64,000 bases of DNA, from NCBI GenBank assembly GCA_902825215.1, contig LR782234.1:1-64000 (forward strand). The letters are read 5' to 3'. The DNA comes from Pseudomonas fluorescens (lineage in GTDB: Bacteria > Pseudomonadota > Gammaproteobacteria > Pseudomonadales > Pseudomonadaceae). The position numbers were made by a program, and so were the translations under genes. The notes beneath the pieces are model-generated. The model saw only the letters and a program-made list of their open reading frames with translations. It searched no databases and was not told the DNA's origin. Shown here in pieces: positions 42,137 to 50,886 of the stretch; the first letter of the stretch is position 1, and each line of letters opens with the position of its first letter.

Positions 42137-42936
42137 GTCGTCTACCCCGCGCGCCCTCCGAGGCGGTGATTGAAGTGCGTGGCCTGTGCAATCGCTTTGG
42201 GAGCCAGAGCGTGCACGAGAACCTCGATCTGGATGTGTACAAAGGCGAAATCCTCGCCGTGGTCGGCGGTTCCGGCACCGGCAAATCGGTGCTGCTGCGC
42301 AGCATTGTCGGGCTCAACCGGCCCAGCGAAGGCGTGGTCAAAGTGTTCGGGCAGAACCTGCCGAATCTGGCCGAACATGAGCGCTCCTTGATCGAACGAC
42401 GTTTCGGCGTGCTGTTTCAGAAAGGCGCGCTGTTTTCCTCGCTGACCGTCACCGAAAACGTCGCCCTGCCCCTCATCGAACACGCCGGCCTCAGCCGCCA
42501 CGACGCCGAGCATCTGGCGGCAGTGAAGCTGGCGCTGGCCGGGTTGCCGCTGTCGGCGGCGGACAAATACCCGGCGTCGCTGTCCGGCGGCATGATCAAA
42601 CGCGCGGCGCTGGCGCGCGCCCTGGCACTGGATCCGGACATTCTGTTTCTCGACGAACCCACCGCCGGCCTCGACCCGATTGGCGCGGCGGCCTTCGATC
42701 AGTTGATCCTGACCCTGCGCGATGCGCTCGGCCTCAGCGTGTTTCTGGTGACCCACGACCTCGATACGCTCTACACCATCACCGACCGCGTGGCGGTGCT
42801 GGCGCAGAAGAAAGTGCTGGTCGCCGGACCGATCGACGAGGTCTCGGAAACCGACGACGCGTGGATTCACGAATATTTCCACGGCCCGCGTGGCCGCTCG
42901 GCGCTGGACGCCGCCAAACTGCTCAACGAGGTCTGA
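42133..42936 (+). CDS. Mla/Mce-type ABC transporter ATP-binding protein
   Basis: A 267-residue ATPase that powers the neighbouring permease. Walker A is GGSGTGKSV, the signature is LSGGMIKRAA (an MlaF-like Met replaces the usual Gln) and Walker B is ILFLDEPTAGLDPI, followed by the switch THD. The start is GTG 42133 inside the stop of the permease gene, with GGAGAT 6 bases upstream. The next gene starts 1 base after its stop. Confidence 0.94.
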   Translation: MSRLPRAPSEAVIEVRGLCNRFGSQSVHENLDLDVYKGEILAVVGGSGTGKSVLLRSIVGLNRPSEGVVKVFGQNLPNLAEHERSLIERRFGVLFQKGALFSSLTVTENVALPLIEHAGLSRHDAEHLAAVKLALAGLPLSAADKYPASLSGGMIKRAALARALALDPDILFLDEPTAGLDPIGAAAFDQLILTLRDALGLSVFLVTHDLDTLYTITDRVAVLAQKKVLVAGPIDEVSETDDAWIHEYFHGPRGRSALDAAKLLNEV

Positions 42937-42937
42937 C

Positions 42938-43876
42938 ATGGAAACCCGAGCCCATCATGTGTTGATCGGCCTGTTCACGGTGATCGTGGTGGCAGGCGCC
43001 CTGCTCTTCGGTCTGTTCCTGGCCAAGTCCAGCGTCGACACCGAGTTCAAGGATTACGAAGTGGTGTTCAACGAGGCGGTCAGCGGCCTGTCCAAGGGCA
43101 GTTCGGTGCAGTACAGCGGGATCAAGGTCGGCGACGTGGTCAGCCTGCGCCTGGACCCGCAAGACCCGCGCCGGGTGCTGGCGCGGATTCGTCTGGCGGG
43201 CGACACGCCAGTGAAGGAAGACACCCAGGCCAAACTGGCGCTGACCGGGATCACCGGCACCTCGATCATCCAGCTCAGCGGCGGCACGCCCGAGAGCCCG
43301 AAATTGCGCGGGCATGACGGTCAGTTGCCGACCCTCGTCGCCTCGCCCTCGCCTATCTCGCGTCTGCTCAACGACAGCAGCGATTTGATGACCGGCATCA
43401 GCGCGCTGCTGCAAAACGCCAATCACATGTTCTCCGCCGAGAACGTCGAGCGTGTGAGCAAGACCCTCGCCCATCTTGAACAGACCACCGGCACCATCAA
43501 CGACCAGCGTGGCGACATCAAGCAGGCCATGCAGCAACTGGCGAGCGTCGGCAAACAGGCCGGCAGCATGCTCGAACAGACTTCGCTGCTGATGCGCAAC
43601 GCCAACGGCTTGCTCAACGATCAGGGCAAGCAGGCCCTGGGCAGCGCCGAGCAGGCGATGAAGTCGCTGGAGCAAAGCAGCGTGACCATCAATGGCCTGC
43701 TCAGCAAAAACCAGAATTCGCTGGATAACGGCATGCAGGGCCTTAATGGCCTGGCGCCGGCGATCCGCGAACTGCGCGAGACGCTGACCTCGCTGCGCGC
43801 CATCTCCCAACGCCTCGAGGCCAACCCCAGCGGCTACCTGCTGGGCAGCGACAAGAACAAGGAATTCACCCCATGA
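42938..43876 (+). CDS. MCE-domain (MlaD-like) substrate-binding protein
   Basis: A 312-residue protein anchored by one N-terminal hydrophobic segment (about 8-30) with a periplasmic MCE domain (about 40-120) and a long helical C-terminal region with Gln-rich, coiled-coil-like repeats (about 140-300). Single-MCE proteins form hexameric rings that shuttle lipids across the periplasm; the long helical tail may form a tunnel, as in other MCE proteins. Its stop overlaps the ATG of the lipoprotein gene (ATGA at 43873). Confidence 0.92.
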   Translation: METRAHHVLIGLFTVIVVAGALLFGLFLAKSSVDTEFKDYEVVFNEAVSGLSKGSSVQYSGIKVGDVVSLRLDPQDPRRVLARIRLAGDTPVKEDTQAKLALTGITGTSIIQLSGGTPESPKLRGHDGQLPTLVASPSPISRLLNDSSDLMTGISALLQNANHMFSAENVERVSKTLAHLEQTTGTINDQRGDIKQAMQQLASVGKQAGSMLEQTSLLMRNANGLLNDQGKQALGSAEQAMKSLEQSSVTINGLLSKNQNSLDNGMQGLNGLAPAIRELRETLTSLRAISQRLEANPSGYLLGSDKNKEFTP

Positions 43877-44496
43877 AACTGACTCGAATCGCCCTCCTAT
43901 TCGCAGGTCTGACCCTGCTCGGCGCATGCTCGATTCTGCCGCAGTCAGAACCCTCGGACGTCTATCGCCTGCCCGCTGCGCCAGCGCCGGCCTCGGCCAA
44001 TGCGCCGACGCAGTCGTGGTCGTTGCGGCTGAACAAATGGCAGGCCAGCGAAGCGCTGAATCGACCGAGCATCGCGGTGATTCCACAGGGTGACGTAATC
44101 AGCAGCTACAAGGGCTCGCGCTGGAGCGATCCGGCGCCGGTGTTGCTGCGCAACCGCCTGCTCGACGGTTTTCAGCGTGATGGCCGGGTAACGTTGCTCA
44201 GCACCGATGACAGTAACTTCCAGGCGGATCTGGAGCTGGGCGGCAGTTTGCAGGCATTCCAGACGGAGTATCAGGGTACCCAGGCCAGCGTCGTGGTGCG
44301 CGTCGATGCGTTGCTGGTACGCGGCTATGACCAGCGAATTCTCGCCAGCCGGCGGTTTGAAGAGCGCCAGCCGTTGAGCGCTGTGCAGGTACCAGCGGTG
44401 GTGGCCGGGTTTGGTCAGGCCAGTGATCGGCTTACCGCCAAAGTCGTCGCCTGGGCCGTCGAACAAGGCCAGAAGCTCGCCCACCAAAGACCTTAA
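43873..44496 (+). CDS. ABC-type transport auxiliary lipoprotein (PqiC-like)
   Basis: A 207-residue lipoprotein: the signal peptide ends in the lipobox LGAC with Cys at residue 19. The mature part matches the ABC_trans_aux/PqiC (DUF330) fold, with YRLPAAP, an IAVIPQGDVISSYKGSRWSDP segment and a GGSLQAFQTEYQG strand. Such proteins sit in the outer membrane and accept or pass lipids for Mce systems. It closes the operon; a REPIN follows after 14 bp. Confidence 0.88.
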   Translation: MKLTRIALLFAGLTLLGACSILPQSEPSDVYRLPAAPAPASANAPTQSWSLRLNKWQASEALNRPSIAVIPQGDVISSYKGSRWSDPAPVLLRNRLLDGFQRDGRVTLLSTDDSNFQADLELGGSLQAFQTEYQGTQASVVVRVDALLVRGYDQRILASRRFEERQPLSAVQVPAVVAGFGQASDRLTAKVVAWAVEQGQKLAHQRP

Positions 44497-44510
44497 GCCC
44501 AACACAATCC

Positions 44511-44602
44511 CTGTGGGAGCGGGCTTGCCCGCGATGGCGGTGTGTCAGTCACCAGAGATTCTGAATGTGCTGCCCTCATCGCTGGCAAGCCAGCTCCCAC
44601 AG
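44511..44602. repeat. mixed REPIN
   Basis: The outer arms CTGTGGGAGC and GCTCCCACAG match, but the inner cores differ: GGGCTTGCCCGCGATGGC on the left and the TGGCAAGCCAGC class on the right. It therefore joins arms of two REP classes. Confidence 0.85.
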
Positions 44603-44611
44603 GGTTCTCTA

Positions 44612-45841
44612 TCAGCCGAAGAACCAGTAGCAGACAGCGATAGCGCCCACCACCCCGGCAAACTCAGCGAGCAACGCACATCCCACCGCATGTCGCGCGC
44701 GCTGAATCCCCACCGCGCCGAAATACACCGCCAGCACATAAAACGTCGTTTCGGTACTGCCCTGCACTGTCGCCGCCACCAGCGCCGGGAAGCTGTCAAC
44801 GCCTGACGTCTGCATGGTTTCAATGAGCATCGCCCGTGCGGCACTGCCGGAAAACGGTTTGACCATCGCTGTCGGCAGCGCATCGACGAAGCGCGTGTCC
44901 CAACCGGCCCACTCGACCAGATGACGGATGCCGTCAAGGCCGAAATCCAGCGCGCCCGATGCCCGCAACACGCCCACCGCGCAAAGCATCGCCACCAGAT
45001 ACGGCAGCAGATTTTTCGCCACGTCGAAGCCTTCCTTCGCGCCTTCGACGAACGCTTCGTAGACCTTGACCTTGCGCAGTGCGCCGATCACCAAAAACAG
45101 CATGATCAAGCCAAACAGCGTAAGATTGCCGAGGATCGACGACAATCCCGCCAGCGCCGTGGCGGAAAGGGTGCCGAGCAAGGCCATGAAACCGCCAAGG
45201 GCGAGGGCGCCGGGAATCAGGTAGGCCAGCACCACTGGATCCCAGATGCGCAGGCGTTGCATGAACGCCACTGAGAGGAAACCGACGATGGTCGAGCAAC
45301 TGGTCGCCAGCAGGATCGGCAGGAACACCAAGGTCGGGTCGGGCGCGCCTTGCTGGGCGCGGTACATGAAGATCGTCACCGGCAGCAGGGTCAGGGAGGA
45401 GGCGTTGAGCACCAGAAACAGGATCTGCGCGTTGCTGGCGACGGTGGCGCTGGGATTGAGCTCCTGCAGCGCTTTCATGGCTTTCAGGCCGATCGGCGTC
45501 GCGGCGTTATCGAGGCCCAGACCGTTGGCGGCGAAGTTCAGGGTGATCAGGCCGAGGGCAGGGTGACCGCGCGGAACTTCCGGCATCAGCCGCAGAAACA
45601 GCGGCCCGAGCACTTTGGCCAGCCATTCGACAATCCCGGCCTTCTCGGCAATGCGCAGAAAACCCAGCCAAAGGGTGAGGGTGCCGAACAGCAGCACCAT
45701 GACTTCGACCGAAAGCTTGGCCATGGCGAAGATGCTTTCCACCATCGCCGCGAAAATCCCGGCATTGCCGCCGATCAGCCACTGCGCCAGCGCCGACACG
45801 GCTGCCACGATGAAGAAGCCAAGCCACAAGCCATTAAGCAT
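44612..45841 (-). CDS. SpmA/SpmB-type (nucleoside-recognition/Gate) membrane protein
   Basis: A 409-residue membrane protein that fuses the two halves found as SpmA and SpmB in spore formers; each half is a Gate/nucleoside-recognition domain, with about ten hydrophobic segments. The NFAANGLGLDNAATPIGLK segment of the first half and the FSGSAARAMLIE and TVQGSTETTFYVLAVYFG segments of the second are characteristic. Its role in non-spore-formers is unknown; transport of an unidentified solute is the usual guess. It is convergent with the Mce operon across a REPIN. Confidence 0.88.
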   Translation of the reverse strand: MLNGLWLGFFIVAAVSALAQWLIGGNAGIFAAMVESIFAMAKLSVEVMVLLFGTLTLWLGFLRIAEKAGIVEWLAKVLGPLFLRLMPEVPRGHPALGLITLNFAANGLGLDNAATPIGLKAMKALQELNPSATVASNAQILFLVLNASSLTLLPVTIFMYRAQQGAPDPTLVFLPILLATSCSTIVGFLSVAFMQRLRIWDPVVLAYLIPGALALGGFMALLGTLSATALAGLSSILGNLTLFGLIMLFLVIGALRKVKVYEAFVEGAKEGFDVAKNLLPYLVAMLCAVGVLRASGALDFGLDGIRHLVEWAGWDTRFVDALPTAMVKPFSGSAARAMLIETMQTSGVDSFPALVAATVQGSTETTFYVLAVYFGAVGIQRARHAVGCALLAEFAGVVGAIAVCYWFFG

Positions 45842-45894
45842 CAGTCAAATCCCCCGAAGAATGCCGCGAATGATAGCGGGGTGGCCAGAAACGA

Positions 45895-45920
45895 CAAACC
45901 CCGGATTGCTCCGGGGTTTG
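45895..45920 (-). terminator. hairpin, possible gltP terminator
   Basis: Perfect 11-bp stem CAAACCCCGGA/TCCGGGGTTTG with loop TTGC. On the minus strand it is followed by TCGTTT, a weak T-run. It lies 150 bp after the gltP stop, beyond a REPIN, and just upstream of the SpmA/B-like gene. Confidence 0.5.
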
Positions 45921-45952
45921 TTGGTACGTTACTTGTGGCCTGGCTCAAGTCC

Positions 45953-46045
45953 TTTGTGGGAGCGAGCCTGCTCGCGAAAGCGTCCTGTCAGTCACATTAA
46001 TGCTGAATGACATTTCGCCTTCGCGAGCAGGCTCGCTCCCACAAA
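45953..46045. repeat. REPIN (GTGGGAGCGAGCC family)
   Basis: Inverted arms TTTGTGGGAGCGAGCC and complement, about 43 bp apart, between gltP and the hairpin at 45895-45920. Confidence 0.92.
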
Positions 46046-46069
46046 AGCCAATCTCCACAGGGTTTTGCA

Positions 46070-47401
46070 TTAGTTCTTGGAGATTTCGCCAGCCGGCAGC
46101 TTTTCCTTGCTGCGCCAGTGCGGCAGGGAGTTCCAGTAGCGCTCGCCCTTGGCATCGTCGTACATGCCTTCCCAGCGCGAAATCACCAGTACCGCCAGGG
46201 CGTTACCGATCACGTTCAGCGCAGTACGGGCCATGTCCATGACGCGGTCGACACCGGCGATGAACGCCAGACCTTCCAGCGGAATACCAACGCTGCCCAG
46301 GGTCGCCAACAGCACCACGAAGGACACGCCCGGTACGCCGGCGATGCCTTTGGAGGTCACCATCAGGGTCAGCACCAGCAGCAGTTGCTGGCTGATCGAC
46401 AGGTCGATGCCGTACAGCTGGGCGATGAAGATTGCCGCGATCGACTGATACAGGGTCGAGCCGTCGAGGTTGAACGAATAACCGGTCGGCACCACGAAGC
46501 TGCAGATGGCTTTCGGTGCACCGTAGGCTTCCATCTTCTCGATCACCCGTGGCAGCACGGTTTCCGAGGAGGCGGTGGAGTAGGCCAGCACCAGCTCATC
46601 CTTGAAGATGCGCATCAGCTTGAGCACCGAGAAGCCAAACAGTTTGGCGATCAGGCCCAGCACCACGAAGGCGAAGAAGGCGATGGCCACGTAAACCAGG
46701 ATCACCAGTTTGGCCAGCGGCACCAGGGACGCGAAGCCGAAGTTGGCGACGGTCACCGCGATCAGTGCGAACACGCCAATCGGCGCATAGTTCATGATCA
46801 TGTGGGTGACCTTGAACATGCTTTCCGACACGCCCTGGAACATCTTCACCAGTGGCTCGCGCAGGTCCGACTGCAGGCTCGACAGGCCGAGACCGAACAG
46901 CACCGAGAAGAAGATGATCGGCAGCATTTCGCCACGGGCCATGGCCGCGAAGATGTTCGACGGGATCAGGTTGAGGATGGTCTCGATGAACGCATGTTCA
47001 TGCTGCACTTCGGCGGCGGTCGCCTGGTACTTGGAGATGTCCACCGTGCCCAGGGTGCTCATGTCGATGCCGGCACCCGGATGGAACAGGTTGGCCAGCA
47101 GCAGGCCGACGACGATGGCAATGGTGGTGACGATTTCGAAATAGATGATGGTCTTCAGGCCGATACGCCCGAGCTTCTTGGCGTCGCCGACCCCGGCGAT
47201 GCCGACGATCAGGGAAGAAATGACGATCGGGATCACGATCATCTTGATCAGACGGATAAAGATATCGCCTGCCGGTTGCAGGACGTTGCTGATCCACCAC
47301 GCCTTCTCGGCACTGAAGTGGTTGAGCAACGCACCGATTGCAATCCCCAATACCAGACCGATGAGGATCTGCCAGGCGAGGCTAAGCTTTGCCTTCTTCA
47401 T
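46070..47401 (-). CDS. gltP: glutamate/dicarboxylate:cation symporter
   Basis: A 443-residue inner-membrane symporter of the DAACS family (GltP/DctA). It shows eight membrane segments with two re-entrant hairpins; the family motifs SSSETVLPR-type (here TASSETVLPR) and GYSFNLDGSTLYQ are intact, as is the C-terminal VDRVMDMARTALNVIGN. The context matches the GltP gene of P. aeruginosa near ivy-like and algB genes, but C4-dicarboxylates or aspartate are also possible substrates. The start is ATG 47401 (MKKAKLSLAWQ) after AAGGG; an ATG 52 codons upstream lies over a terminator-like hairpin and was rejected. Confidence 0.92.
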   Translation of the reverse strand: MKKAKLSLAWQILIGLVLGIAIGALLNHFSAEKAWWISNVLQPAGDIFIRLIKMIVIPIVISSLIVGIAGVGDAKKLGRIGLKTIIYFEIVTTIAIVVGLLLANLFHPGAGIDMSTLGTVDISKYQATAAEVQHEHAFIETILNLIPSNIFAAMARGEMLPIIFFSVLFGLGLSSLQSDLREPLVKMFQGVSESMFKVTHMIMNYAPIGVFALIAVTVANFGFASLVPLAKLVILVYVAIAFFAFVVLGLIAKLFGFSVLKLMRIFKDELVLAYSTASSETVLPRVIEKMEAYGAPKAICSFVVPTGYSFNLDGSTLYQSIAAIFIAQLYGIDLSISQQLLLVLTLMVTSKGIAGVPGVSFVVLLATLGSVGIPLEGLAFIAGVDRVMDMARTALNVIGNALAVLVISRWEGMYDDAKGERYWNSLPHWRSKEKLPAGEISKN

Positions 47402-48106
47402 TATCTTTACCCTTACTTGCGTTTGACTCAGGCACATGCAGGAACTGGAACGCTCATCAGCGGAAAAGTCTGTGCATCTGCCTCCGTATAAGGTGCCCCG
47501 AAGCGCGTGTTTACGGCTCTTCGGCAGGCGAAAAAAGGCGCAACTATTCCGATGCAAGGTTGCGCCGTCTAATGCCGTAAACGCCTACCCTATGCCGAAT
47601 CGGCATGAGCTTTTTTAATTGAAACTGGCGTCCCAACCGGTTCGATTGTGACATTTCAGCCGCCATAAGTGCCGTGAACCGGCCATTCCAGCGTAGATGC
47701 CGTTAATCAGCAGCGTAAAAAATCGACGAAAAACTTGCGAAAAAACCTACGCAGAGAGACTAGAAGTCCCACTCTTTAAACGGTTTCTTTATCGATATAC
47801 GGTCGTCAGGAAACACCGCGTAATATTTGCAGGCGCAGTGTTGACGATAAAAAGGCTGTGAAGGGCGCGCTGGATCAAGCTTTTTACATGGGGAAGCTCA
47901 GCGCAAGTCCGTCGAGCCATGATCGGTCGACGAACCTGCGACGCAGCTTTTACCTGCCCTGACCCGGCCCTTGCGCAGGCACTCCCTGTACCCGTAGGTC
48001 ACTCCGACCCTGTAGCAGTCAGAACGTCCCGGCCCCCTGGTCATGCACCGACCCTCCTCGGGTGGGTGCAATGGAAAGCAGCAGGGCTGCTGCCTTCATG
48101 TTCGAA
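47402..48106. other. 705-bp non-coding region upstream of gltP
   Basis: No convincing protein gene on either strand. It holds a minus-strand terminator at 47531-47566 and a small palindrome ATGCC-GAATC-GGCAT followed by T6 on the plus strand (about 47588-47612). Runs of A on the plus strand (47717-47750) and an AT-rich patch around 47770-47830 could hold a promoter. A regulatory RNA or long leader is possible. Confidence 0.5.
47531..47566 (-). terminator. intrinsic terminator or attenuator upstream of gltP
   Basis: Perfect 8-bp stem GGCGCAAC/GTTGCGCC with a 14-base loop; on the minus strand it is followed by T6. It is 130 bp before the gltP start and in its direction, and more than 500 bp after ivy. 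Confidence 0.75.
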
Positions 48107-48571
48107 TCAGTACCACTTCGGATCTTTCTTCAGGGTTTCCATCAGCAGATCCTGCATACCCTGGTCTGGCTTGCCGAAGAAGCGGTAGGTGGCGTGTCGC
48201 GTCGGCGATTTGTCCTGCGGCAGACCTTCCGGCACATCAACCAGCATCGCGTAAGCGTCGTCCTTGTCGAAGCTGAAGGCGACGATCAAGCGATGGTTCA
48301 GGCATTTGTCCTGACTTTCGCAGAGCGGGCCCACCAGATATTTATCGCCGTCTTCAGTGACCGCGTTCATCTGTTGTTCCGATGTGCCGGTCAGGTTGAT
48401 CACCCATTCCGGTACGCGCTCTTCCTTTTTGATCACGCCTTCCCAGGTTTCCCGGTATTGCGCATCGGACGCGAGCAACTCGTTGACCCGCGTCTGGCCG
48501 TCATTGGCCGCCATCGCCATGGCACTGCCGCCCAGAAGCAGGGCGGCGGCCAGCGTCTTCAAGACTGTCAT
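48107..48571 (-). CDS. Ivy-family lysozyme inhibitor
   Basis: A 154-residue periplasmic protein with a signal peptide (to about 21, AMAMA). The segment ASDAQYRETWEGVIKKE and the following PEWVINL and Cys-loop strand order match the inhibitor of vertebrate lysozyme family. The key loop, CKPHDC in E. coli Ivy, reads CESQDKC here: one residue longer and without His, so C-type lysozyme inhibition is uncertain. The ATG lies 3 bases after the stop of the small membrane-protein gene, so the two are cotranscribed. P. aeruginosa has related genes at the equivalent locus near algB. Confidence 0.72.
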   Translation of the reverse strand: MTVLKTLAAALLLGGSAMAMAANDGQTRVNELLASDAQYRETWEGVIKKEERVPEWVINLTGTSEQQMNAVTEDGDKYLVGPLCESQDKCLNHRLIVAFSFDKDDAYAMLVDVPEGLPQDKSPTRHATYRFFGKPDQGMQDLLMETLKKDPKWY

Positions 48572-48573
48572 CG

Positions 48574-48804
<231 letters not shown>

Positions 48805-48812
48805 TTAGCGAG

Positions 48813-49100
48813 TCAGAAAACCCAACGTTCTTCGCGCGGCAGTTGATCCAGCGGTTGTGCCTGATCGACTTCCATCATGCGCATCGTGGCGCGTTCGTCC
48901 TGCGTGCTGCTGACGGCGCTGAAATGGCTCTGCGTCGCGTGCTGCATCGACACCAGCGGCGCTTCCGGCTGCTGGCTGTTTTCCCAGCGCAGGTATTGCT
49001 GGCAGGCGATCAGAGTGATCAGCAGTGCCAGAACTGCGAACAGACCTTGCTGGATATGCAGTGGCGAGAGGCGCACTTGGGCGGCACGTTGGCGAGTCAT
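48813..49100 (-). CDS. small single-pass membrane protein, unknown
   Basis: A 95-residue protein with a basic N-terminus, one hydrophobic segment (about 19-33, FAVLALLITLIACQQY) and a polar tail. I do not recognise a family. The composition and codon use look like the neighbours, and GAACCCAGGATG precedes the ATG. It may be cotranscribed with the DUF1328 and ivy-like genes, 74 bp downstream. Confidence 0.65.
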   Translation of the reverse strand: MTRQRAAQVRLSPLHIQQGLFAVLALLITLIACQQYLRWENSQQPEAPLVSMQHATQSHFSAVSSTQDERATMRMMEVDQAQPLDQLPREERWVF

Positions 49101-49529
49101 CCTGGGTTCCTCACTCTTGTTCGGTTGGGGCAGTGCTGATCTGCCCGGGCTGAAACAGGTATTGCAGCCTGCATGCCAGTTTTTGAGTGTTTGAAAACGT
49201 CTTTAAAATCAATAAGTTATAGATATATGGAAAAGCCCCGGCGACGCATCCTGCACGATGGGGTTATCCGGCGTCGTGCGGATTGCACGATTATTTCGTA
49301 GGAGATTTCGGTCTTACGGAATGAAGAGCTCGCCGCAGATGTCAGAGATGTACGCAGGACAAGCCCTGCAAAACCGTGGCGGATTAAAAAATCAACAAAA
49401 TCAACGTATTGGCCGTATCGGCTGGAGAGGGCTACCCTCCTATGGCTGGCATCGTTCAGAATAAACCATGCAACTTGCCCGATTTTTCCGGGACTAACCC
49501 AAGACCAATCACTATGGAGCGTAGGAAAA
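49101..49529. promoter_or_regulatory. 429-bp regulatory region upstream of algB
   Basis: The gap between the divergent small gene and algB has no credible gene. It contains three copies of the hexamer GCACGA: direct at 49253-49258, inverted at 49274-49279 and direct at 49285-49290; the last two form TCGTGC-GGATT-GCACGA. A second, imperfect dyad (TTCGTA ... TTACGGAA) follows at about 49295-49321. No standard promoter is obvious. Confidence 0.45.
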
Positions 49530-50876
49530 ATGGAATCTGCCACTGAGCATCAAGGCCGCATTCTGCTGGTGGACGACGAATCCGCCATCCTGCGTACCTT
49601 CCGTTATTGCCTCGAAGACGAAGGTTATACGGTGGCCACCGCCAACAGCGCGGCCCAGGCCGAGGCATTGCTGCAGCGCCAGGTGTTCGACCTGTGCTTC
49701 CTTGATTTACGTCTGGGTGAAGACAACGGTCTGGATGTACTGGCGCAAATGCGTATCCAGGCGCCTTGGATGCGCGTGGTCATCGTCACCGCGCACTCGG
49801 CTGTCGATACCGCGGTGGATGCCATTCAGGCGGGCGCGGCCGATTATCTGGTGAAACCGTGCAGCCCCGATCAGTTGCGTTTGGCCACCGCCAAGCAACT
49901 GGAGGTACGCCGGCTGTCGGCACGCCTGGAAGCACTCGAAGGCGAAATCCGCAAACCCAAGGACGGTCTCGACTCCCACAGTCCGGCCATGAAAGTCGTG
50001 CTCGAAACCGCTCGCCAGGTTGCCAGCACCGACGCCAACATTCTGATTCTCGGCGAGTCCGGTACGGGTAAGGGCGAATTGGCTCGAGCCATTCACGGCT
50101 GGAGCAAGCGCGAGAAGAAATCCTGCGTGACCATCAACTGCCCGTCATTGACCGCCGAGTTGATGGAAAGCGAACTGTTCGGCCACAGCCGCGGCGCCTT
50201 CACCGGCGCCAGCGAAAGCACCTTGGGCCGGGTCAATCAGGCGGATGGCGGTACGCTGTTTCTCGACGAGATCGGCGACTTTCCCCTGACTTTGCAGCCG
50301 AAATTGCTGCGTTTCATTCAGGACAAGGAATACGAACGCGTCGGCGACCCGGTCACCCGCCGCGCCGATGTGCGGATACTGGCGGCGACCAACCTGAACC
50401 TTGAAGACATGGTTCGCGACGGACGCTTCCGCGAAGACCTGCTCTATCGCCTCAACGTCATCACGCTGCATCTGCCGCCGTTGCGTGAGCGCGCCGAGGA
50501 CATCCTGACCCTGGCTGACCGCTTCCTGGCGCGTTTCGTCAAAGAGTATGCGCGCCCTGCGCGTGGTTTCAGTGACGAGGCCCGCGAGGCGCTGCTCGGC
50601 TACCGTTGGCCCGGCAACATTCGCGAGCTGCGCAACGTGGTCGAGCGGGCCAGCATCATTTGCCCGCAGGAACGTGTGGAAATCAGCCACCTCGGCATGG
50701 CCGAGCAACCGGCCAATAACGCGCCACGGGTCGGCGCAGCACTGAGCCTCGACGAACTGGAAAAAGCTCATATCGGCGCCGTCCTGGCGACGGCCGGCAC
50801 CCTCGATCAAGCCGCCAAGACCCTGGGTATCGACGCTTCGACCCTGTATCGCAAGCGCAAGCAGTACAACCTGTGA
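49530..50876 (+). CDS. algB: NtrC-family response regulator AlgB
   Basis: AlgB is the response regulator paired with KinB; in P. aeruginosa it activates algD and alginate production and links to light and density sensing. The 448-residue protein has a receiver with D59, an AAA+ domain with Walker A GESGTGKGE (about 172), GAFTGA at 222-227 (sigma-54 contact) and a C-terminal helix-turn-helix (TLDQAAKTLGIDASTLYRKR). The order with kinB, the ending RKQYNL and the whole receiver are close to the P. aeruginosa protein. TAGGAAA precedes the ATG. kinB follows after 10 bp. Confidence 0.96.
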   Translation: MESATEHQGRILLVDDESAILRTFRYCLEDEGYTVATANSAAQAEALLQRQVFDLCFLDLRLGEDNGLDVLAQMRIQAPWMRVVIVTAHSAVDTAVDAIQAGAADYLVKPCSPDQLRLATAKQLEVRRLSARLEALEGEIRKPKDGLDSHSPAMKVVLETARQVASTDANILILGESGTGKGELARAIHGWSKREKKSCVTINCPSLTAELMESELFGHSRGAFTGASESTLGRVNQADGGTLFLDEIGDFPLTLQPKLLRFIQDKEYERVGDPVTRRADVRILAATNLNLEDMVRDGRFREDLLYRLNVITLHLPPLRERAEDILTLADRFLARFVKEYARPARGFSDEAREALLGYRWPGNIRELRNVVERASIICPQERVEISHLGMAEQPANNAPRVGAALSLDELEKAHIGAVLATAGTLDQAAKTLGIDASTLYRKRKQYNL

Positions 50877-50886
50877 GCGCCCGGCG

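Noticed and set aside
27189-46045. CRISPR-like spaced repeats
   Set aside because: The repeated units are scattered REPINs at gene ends, kilobases apart and inverted, without a regular repeat-spacer array or cas genes.
47536-47566. Sigma-54-like GG/GC element upstream of gltP
   Set aside because: The GG and GC are one base too close and the bases belong to the terminator stem.
49217-49543. 108-codon frame antisense to the algB leader
   Set aside because: No ribosome site or homology; it overlaps the algB start and regulatory dyads.
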